From assembly GCA_020425885.1 (NCBI GenBank), contig JAGQRA010000995.1:1-5928 (forward strand): 5,928 nucleotides of DNA, given 5' to 3'. The translations under genes were made by a program, and so were the position numbers. The stretch comes from Planctomycetota bacterium (GTDB taxonomy: Bacteria > Planctomycetota > UBA1135 > UBA2386). Below are positions 1 through 4,665 of this stretch, piece by piece. The notes under the pieces are model-generated. The model did not search any database. It had not been told where the DNA came from and worked only from the letters and a program-made list of their open reading frames with translations. Position 1 is the first letter of the stretch. Every line of letters starts with the position of its first letter.

Positions 1-2
1 CC

Positions 3-1169
3 GGCGCCACGGTCTCGGCGGCGAACATGTACGGGTTCGGCGCCCGCAATGCCGGCGTCGGGACGGCGCCACTCGGAGTCACCGATGCCGGTGGCAGACT
101 GGCGTTCGATGCTCCCGAACACAATCCGATGACCGGCGACAAAGCCGAGTGCAACGTACTGGTCGAAGCCCCGGGGCATGCGCTCGCCTACGCGACCATC
201 GACCTCCGTGCCGAGTCTCCGCGCGAGGTCACGCTGCCGGCGGCGGCGACGTTGCGCGGCCGGATCCTCGGCGCCGACGGCAAGCCGACGGACGTGGTCA
301 CCTTGCTGCCCGAGTTCTATGCGCGCGCCGCAGGTGAGCCCGACCACACCGGCTTCGGTGTACCACCGCGACCGATCCGACCGGGCCCCGACGGGCGCTT
401 CGTGGTGCCGGGCCTGCACCCGGGCTACGGCTTCCGCCTGCTCGCCCTGGTCGAGCCGCAACATGCCGAAGGTCTCGGCCTCGCCGCCGCAGGCGGGGCA
501 CCGATGGCGCCGCTGTTGTGGCTGGCCGTCGGCAACGCACCCGGAACCAACGACGTCGAGCTCGGCGATCTCCGTTTCGATCGGCTGACCATGACCACCC
601 TGCAGGTACGCGACCACAACGGCCTGCCGGCACCCGGTGCGCGCCTGCACGTCCAAGGCGGTGACAACTACAACTCGCCGATCGCGTACGCCGTCGACAA
701 GCTCGGCCGCCTGCGCTTCCCGCTGCCGACCGGCGAGGTCCGCATCGGCGCCTGGCTGCCGGGCGGCGGCGTCGCCACGCGCCTGGTCCGCGTGCCGCCC
801 GCTGCCGACGAGCCGCCGCTCGATCAGCTCGAGCTATCGCTGACCACGCCGCTCGTGCTGCGTGGCATCGTCGTCGATGCCGCCGGCGATCCGGTCGCGG
901 GCGCCACGGTGCGGCCCTGGAACCGACCCGACGGTGTCGATCGCGAGCTCGCCGACATGGCCTTCCTGTCGCACGTCCCCTCGCCGCCGACCGGAGCCGA
1001 CGGCACGTTCGAGGTCACGTTGCCGATCGACGAGGGCATGCACCGGGTGCGGGCGCACCATCTCGCCGAGCACAGCTGGCGCAGCTCGGAGGCGGTCATG
1101 GTCGACGCCATCGGCGATCGTGGCAAGACGCTGCGACTGCAGCTCGGCGAGCCGAAGCCGCGGCGGTAG
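3..1169 (+). CDS. Carboxypeptidase-regulatory-like (Ig-like) repeat protein, C-terminal part, 5' end outside window
   Basis: The frame is open to the left edge. The first ATG (27) is not the true start, because the codons before it read G-A-T-V, the signature that opens a carboxypeptidase-regulatory-like repeat (normally G-x-P-V-x-G-A-x-V). Counting from ATG 27, four repeats can be seen. The first is partial and runs to TDAGGRLAF at 19-27. The second spans about 70-142, with ILGADGKP and GPDGRFVVPGL. The third spans about 186-244, with VRDHNGLPAPGARL and DKLGRLRF. The fourth spans about 270-345, with IVVDAAGDPVAGATV and GADGTFEV. Each has the expected order of a G-x-P turn, a variable middle, a D-x-x-G-x-[FL] turn and a closing strand. 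The protein ends in a short basic tail (KPRR). No catalytic motif is visible. In this family the repeats are beta-sandwich modules of large exported proteins, usually with an N-terminal signal or sigma-regulator region, which here lies off the window. A structural or adhesive role is inferred, not shown. Confidence 0.85.
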   Translation, partial: GATVSAANMYGFGARNAGVGTAPLGVTDAGGRLAFDAPEHNPMTGDKAECNVLVEAPGHALAYATIDLRAESPREVTLPAAATLRGRILGADGKPTDVVTLLPEFYARAAGEPDHTGFGVPPRPIRPGPDGRFVVPGLHPGYGFRLLALVEPQHAEGLGLAAAGGAPMAPLLWLAVGNAPGTNDVELGDLRFDRLTMTTLQVRDHNGLPAPGARLHVQGGDNYNSPIAYAVDKLGRLRFPLPTGEVRIGAWLPGGGVATRLVRVPPAADEPPLDQLELSLTTPLVLRGIVVDAAGDPVAGATVRPWNRPDGVDRELADMAFLSHVPSPPTGADGTFEVTLPIDEGMHRVRAHHLAEHSWRSSEAVMVDAIGDRGKTLRLQLGEPKPRR

Positions 1170-1208
1170 GCGGGCGCGCTCGCAGCCGCTTCTCCGAACG
1201 TTCCCGCT

Positions 1209-2726
1209 TCACAGCCCGACGAACGCGGCGACCAACTGCACGATCGAGCAGTCGCCGGCATCGACCTGCCGCAGCAGTGCCGCGACGTCACCGGTATCGA
1301 GCTCGATCGCGAGGTCGCCACTGCGCGCGATCAGCGGCTGCAGCCGCGCCGCATCGGCCCGCGCCGCGGCGGGATCGCCCCTGCTCTCGACGAACAGGAT
1401 CGGCGCCGCGTTGGCCGCGAGCAGCGCCCTGTCCGGTTGCCCATGTCGTCGCCCGCCGAGCAGGACATCGCGCACCACGACCGTCGCGGCAGGAGCTCCG
1501 AGCAGGATCCGACCGGCGACCTTCGCCGGCGTCGTCGCGATCAGCCATGCCGCCGGACCGATGGCGCCGAGGAACGGCGGCAACGCTGGCATCGCGTCCA
1601 CGACCGTCGGGTCGGCGAGCAACCGCAGCGTGTCGGCGAACGACGTCACCGCCCGCGCCGCGGCCAGCGCCTCGAGCGGAGCGCAATCGACGACGGCAAC
1701 GGCGAGGCCGCGCGCGGCCGTGGCCATCGCCAGCGCGATCGCGGCGTCGCGTTCACCGGTGTCGCTGGCGAGAACGAGCCACTGCTGCGGCGCGGTGTCG
1801 GGCAGGAACAGCTCGGTCGGCAACCCACCCTGCCCGTCGAGCACGTGCGCGCGTCGCACGACCGTTCGCCGCGCGGGAACGGCCCTGACCGGCCGCGCTG
1901 CGCCGAGTCGACGCACGTAGTCGACCACGATCGGCACCAGCTCGGCCTCCGGCTGTTGCAGGGCGAGGATGTAGTCGGCGTGGTCCCGGCCCGCGAGTTC
2001 GATCGACTCGACCGGCGCCCCAGAGCGGCGCAGCTCCTGCACCAGCATGCGCGCGCCGAGCCGCAGGCCGACGGGATCGCGCTCGGCCCAGAGCACGCAG
2101 AACGGCGGTGCGCCTTCGTCGGCGTGCACCACCGGCGAGGCCGCGGCGCGCGCCGCCGCGTCGGCGCCGAACACGGCGTCGAGCAGGCGATGACGCGGCC
2201 GCACGTCGAAGACGCCGGACATCGCCAGCACGCCGCGCAGCGACGACCGCGGCACGCCCGAGAGCTGCCACTTGTCCGCGTCGAGCGCGAGCCACGCCAC
2301 CAGATGCCCACCGGCCGAGTGCCCCATCAGGAACAGCCGGTCGCCGTCGTAGCCGTACTCGTCGGCGTGTGCGTGCAGCCAACCGATGGCGCGGGCGCAG
2401 TCCTCGACCATCTTGTCGGGGCGCACGAACGGATACATGCGTGTGTTGATCGGCGCACAGGCGATGCCGTTCGCGTTCAGGATCAGGCCGAGCGTCCGAT
2501 AGCCGGCCTTGCTGCCCGCCGACCATGCGCCGCCGTGGACGACCATGACCAACGGCGGCTTGACGGCGTCGCGCGGCAGGTAAAGATCGAGGGAGTTGCG
2601 GCGACCGTCCTTGGCGATGTCCTCGGCGTATTGGAGATCGGGGACGATCCGGCTCGCGCGCTGGGCCGGCAGCGCCGGCGACAGCAGCAACGGGAGCAGG
2701 AAGCCGATCGCGAACCGCGACACCAT
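1209..2726 (-). CDS. Secreted alpha/beta hydrolase (acetyl esterase/BD-FAE-like) with a degenerate second hydrolase-like half
   Basis: This 505-residue protein starts at ATG 2726. The frame runs on upstream to 2807, but 2726 is preferred because it opens directly onto a signal peptide (MVSRFAIGFLLPLLLSPALPA, cut near A21|Q22) and lies just downstream of a good promoter. Residues about 28-275 form an esterase/lipase domain. The oxyanion motif HGGAW is at 64-68 and the nucleophile elbow GHSAGG at 135-140 (Ser137). The acidic residue is probably Asp217 in AERDP and the base His249 in GRDHADY. The family hydrolyses carboxylic esters, for example acetyl or feruloyl groups on plant polysaccharides; the substrate cannot be read from sequence. 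Usual family length is about 280-320 residues, so the extra 200 or so are unusual. They resemble a second copy of the fold in which nucleophile and histidine are missing (see findings). The gene converges with the repeat-protein gene and diverges from the Asp-box gene. The hydrolase call is firm; the meaning of the second half is inferred. Confidence 0.9.
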   Translation of the reverse strand: MVSRFAIGFLLPLLLSPALPAQRASRIVPDLQYAEDIAKDGRRNSLDLYLPRDAVKPPLVMVVHGGAWSAGSKAGYRTLGLILNANGIACAPINTRMYPFVRPDKMVEDCARAIGWLHAHADEYGYDGDRLFLMGHSAGGHLVAWLALDADKWQLSGVPRSSLRGVLAMSGVFDVRPRHRLLDAVFGADAAARAAASPVVHADEGAPPFCVLWAERDPVGLRLGARMLVQELRRSGAPVESIELAGRDHADYILALQQPEAELVPIVVDYVRRLGAARPVRAVPARRTVVRRAHVLDGQGGLPTELFLPDTAPQQWLVLASDTGERDAAIALAMATAARGLAVAVVDCAPLEALAAARAVTSFADTLRLLADPTVVDAMPALPPFLGAIGPAAWLIATTPAKVAGRILLGAPAATVVVRDVLLGGRRHGQPDRALLAANAAPILFVESRGDPAAARADAARLQPLIARSGDLAIELDTGDVAALLRQVDAGDCSIVQLVAAFVGL

Positions 2727-2732
2727 GGCAGC

Positions 2733-2760
2733 ACGATACGCGATTACTTTGCATTGCCAA
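2733..2760 (-). promoter_or_regulatory. Sigma-70-like promoter of the hydrolase gene, predicted leaderless
   Basis: Read on the minus strand, TTGGCA (2760-2755; five of six matches to TTGACA) is followed after 16 bases by TATCGT (2738-2733; four of six matches to TATAAT). The -10 box ends six bases before the ATG at 2726, so transcription would begin at or within a base or two of the start codon. This agrees with the absence of a Shine-Dalgarno sequence and supports 2726 as the start. Confidence 0.5.
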
Positions 2761-2811
2761 GCCCAGCGACGACATGGAACGGGTCGGATGCCCGCGTTTG
2801 TCCGCATCGAT

Positions 2812-2817
2812 TATCCT
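2812..2817 (+). promoter_or_regulatory. Candidate -10 element of the Asp-box propeller gene
   Basis: TATCCT matches TATAAT at four of six positions and ends nine bases before ATG 2827, which would give a leader of only a few bases. No good -35 box is visible at the usual distance, so the call is weak. It rests mainly on position and on the parallel with the divergent promoter opposite. Confidence 0.3.
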
Positions 2818-2826
2818 GGCGCGATC

Positions 2827-4419
2827 ATGTCGCCTCGAACGCTGCCCGTTCTCGCCGCCCTGATCACCGCCACCGCCGCTGCCCAGGCGCAACCGCATGC
2901 CGTGCTCCTCAACCCGAGCGGCGCCGGCCTCATGAACATGCACCTCGCGCAGAACGGCGACACGGTGCACGCCGCCGCCATCACCACCGCGCCGGCGCTC
3001 GGCTTCTTCCATTACGCGCGCTCGCTCGACGGCGGTCGCAGCTGGCCACTGCGCGAGGTACCGATCGGCCACATGCTGGCGCTCGACGGCCTCGCGGTGA
3101 CCGGCGATCACGTCCACGTGTTCGGCCACGACCAGTTCGGCGGCCCCTACATCATGAACTCGCACGACGCGGGCTTCAGCTGGCAACCGCCGCTCCAGGT
3201 CAGTCAGCAGACGCTGCTGTCGTCGGTGGCCGTGCTGCACGCCGATGGCAACACGCTCAACATGCTGTGGACCGAGACCCGTACGGGCGGCCGGGCCTGG
3301 GCGAACCGTTCGCTCGATGGCGGCCTCACCTGGCAGCCCGCCGACACCGCGCTCGACGCCGGCCTGCCCCAGCTCGCCACGCCGCCCGACCACTCCATGC
3401 TGCTGCTCGGCGACGGCGTCGTGCTCAACGCATTCTGGGTCCGCAACGAGGCGGTGCCGGTCGTCGTGCAACAGCGCTCGCTCGACGGCGGCGCGAACTG
3501 GCGAACACAACCCGTGCGGCTGTACGCGGGATTCGTGATGCGCGGCGGCGGCGACGGCGCCGTGATCATGCTGCTCGATGCCACAGGCGCACTCCTCGGC
3601 TCTCGAGACCATGGCGCCAGCTGGACGCCGATCGCGGGGCACGGCATCGGTTACGTCGAAGACGTCGCCGTCAGTGCCACCACGGTGCTGCTCGTCGGCC
3701 GCCCGCGCACGAACTCGACATCGCCGTTGCTGATCCAGGCCTCGACCGACGGTGGCCTCACCTGGTTGCCGAGTCCGTATTCGGTCCCGGTCTACCGCCT
3801 CTACGAGGCCCGCGCACACGCCGCCGACGCCCTGTTCGTCCACGTGCACTACCGCGACATCCTGATGCCGAACGGCTCGGCGCTGCAATCGGACGACGGC
3901 GGCGTGCACTGGCGGCTCGTCACCGATCAGGCCGGGCGCGATCTCCACGTCGCACAAGACACCGCGATCGCGTTGACCAAGACCGGCTGGAACGGGCTCG
4001 ATCACCTCGCCTGGGTCATGGCAGGTCACACTACTCTCGGCAATGGCACGGCCGGCACCGGCGGCATCGCGCCGGAGCTTGAAGGCGTCGGCCTGCCGGG
4101 CCTCGGCCGCACCTTCTCGCTCGCGGTCCATCGCAGTCGCGGTGGTGCGGCGGGACTGATCGGCGTCGCCTTCGCGCCGCCCGTGAACGTGCCGATCGGG
4201 TCGGCGACGTTGTACCTGACGGCACCGATCGTCCCGGTCCGGTTCCAGACGAGCGGCGCACCGGGAACCGCGGGCCAGGGTGAGTTCGCGCTGCCGATCG
4301 CGGTTCCGGCCGCGGCGGGCCTCGTCGGGATGCCGTTCACGAGCCAGGCGTTCGTGCTCGATCCCGTCGCCGCAGGTGGTTTCACCGCCACCGGTGCGGT
4401 CGAGACCTGGATCCGCTGA
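2827..4419 (+). CDS. Secreted Asp-box (BNR) beta-propeller protein with planctomycete-type C-terminal domain
   Basis: This is a 530-residue exported protein. ATG 2827 is chosen over in-frame ATGs upstream because it begins a clean signal peptide (MSPRTLPVLAALITATAAAQA, AxA cut after residue 21). Upstream codons also overlap the opposite gene and its promoter. Seven Asp-boxes (S-x-D-x-G-x-x-W) stand at residues 66-73, 112-119, 162-169, 218-225, 259-266, 306-313 and 355-362. The spacing of 41-56 residues suggests one box per blade of a propeller. Asp-boxes mark sialidases, Vps10/sortilin-type and photosystem-assembly-type propellers. No FRIP/RIP-type motif or obvious sialidase arginine triad is visible, so enzymatic sialidase activity is not supported, and a binding or scaffold role is more likely. 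Residues about 403-530 form a separate domain starting GNGTAGTGG, followed by GVGLPGLGRTFSLAV and closing with AFVLDP, a type I associate with exported planctomycete proteins. It may serve in secretion or surface attachment (inference). The gene diverges from the hydrolase gene; no clear terminator follows. Confidence 0.9.
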   Translation: MSPRTLPVLAALITATAAAQAQPHAVLLNPSGAGLMNMHLAQNGDTVHAAAITTAPALGFFHYARSLDGGRSWPLREVPIGHMLALDGLAVTGDHVHVFGHDQFGGPYIMNSHDAGFSWQPPLQVSQQTLLSSVAVLHADGNTLNMLWTETRTGGRAWANRSLDGGLTWQPADTALDAGLPQLATPPDHSMLLLGDGVVLNAFWVRNEAVPVVVQQRSLDGGANWRTQPVRLYAGFVMRGGGDGAVIMLLDATGALLGSRDHGASWTPIAGHGIGYVEDVAVSATTVLLVGRPRTNSTSPLLIQASTDGGLTWLPSPYSVPVYRLYEARAHAADALFVHVHYRDILMPNGSALQSDDGGVHWRLVTDQAGRDLHVAQDTAIALTKTGWNGLDHLAWVMAGHTTLGNGTAGTGGIAPELEGVGLPGLGRTFSLAVHRSRGGAAGLIGVAFAPPVNVPIGSATLYLTAPIVPVRFQTSGAPGTAGQGEFALPIAVPAAAGLVGMPFTSQAFVLDPVAAGGFTATGAVETWIR

Positions 4420-4552
4420 ACGTCAGCTTCTCGAGTTCTCGTCGGGGGAGTTCCGGGTTGCCACAGGCGGGCGCCACCCATGCGCCTCGAGTCGATAGGC
4501 CCGCTGTCCTGCCTCGACTCCCGATCTGACCGACCTCTGCTGCGGCACGCGG

Positions 4553-4568
4553 ACTCAGCGACTCAGCG
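4553..4568. repeat. Tandem 8-mer ACTCAGCG x2
   Basis: Two perfect, adjacent copies of ACTCAGCG lie in the 246-base gap between the propeller gene and the next exported-protein gene. No function is apparent, and two copies of an 8-mer may be chance or simple slippage. Confidence 0.6.
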
Positions 4569-4585
4569 TGTTCTTCGGCTGCACC

Positions 4586-4606
4586 CCGGCACCGTCGCCG
4601 GCACCG
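4586..4606. repeat. Direct repeat CCGGCACCG, 12-base period
   Basis: CCGGCACCG occurs at 4586-4594 and again at 4598-4606, about 15-35 bases upstream of the candidate -10 element. The position would suit an operator half-site pair, but in GC-rich DNA such a repeat is easily fortuitous. Confidence 0.4.
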
Positions 4607-4619
4607 ACTCGACAGGATC

Positions 4620-4628
4620 TGTTACCCT
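4620..4628 (+). promoter_or_regulatory. Candidate extended -10 element upstream of the exported protein at 4666
   Basis: TGTTACCCT fits the extended -10 layout (TG, one base, then TACCCT) and would place transcription start about 30 bases before ATG 4666. The -10 match is only three of six and no well-spaced -35 is seen. Its TTACCCTG resembles TTATCCTG upstream of the Asp-box gene (2811-2818), which may point to a shared promoter flavour. Confidence 0.2.
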
Positions 4629-4665
4629 GCGGCATCAGTCTCCGGCCCGTACCACGAGCTCTCTG

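Larger units (their letters stand above)
4420..4665. other. Intergenic region without a recognisable gene
   Basis: The gap holds the two short direct repeats and one weak promoter candidate listed separately. Short frames crossing it on both strands have no start context or family-like content. No hairpin with a T-tract follows the stop at 4419, so termination of the upstream gene is not explained by a visible intrinsic terminator. Confidence 0.5.

Noticed and set aside
1170..1208. Possible shared terminator between the convergent genes; the palindrome GAACGTTC lies here
   Set aside because: The palindrome is only eight bases, with no loop and no T-tract, so it does not form a credible terminator.
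2727..2807. N-terminal extension of the hydrolase to the ATG at 2807
   Set aside because: The extra 27 residues (with Arg, Cys and Trp) precede a complete signal peptide and would span the promoter at 2733-2760.
2596..2826. N-terminal extension of the propeller gene to the ATG at 2596
   Set aside because: The extra 77 residues overlap the opposite gene and its promoter, have no domain, and would bury the clear signal peptide that starts at 2827.
1437..4082. A plus-strand frame open for 881 codons across the hydrolase gene and into the propeller gene
   Set aside because: It is antisense to the hydrolase and out of frame with the propeller. Its translation is rich in Arg, His and Pro with no motif, which is what GC-rich DNA gives in the wrong frame.
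1753..4131. A minus-strand frame open for 792 codons across the propeller gene and into the hydrolase gene
   Set aside because: It is a shadow: the real genes in the region carry signal peptides, Asp-boxes and a catalytic triad in other frames, while this one shows only low-complexity Arg/Ala/Val composition.
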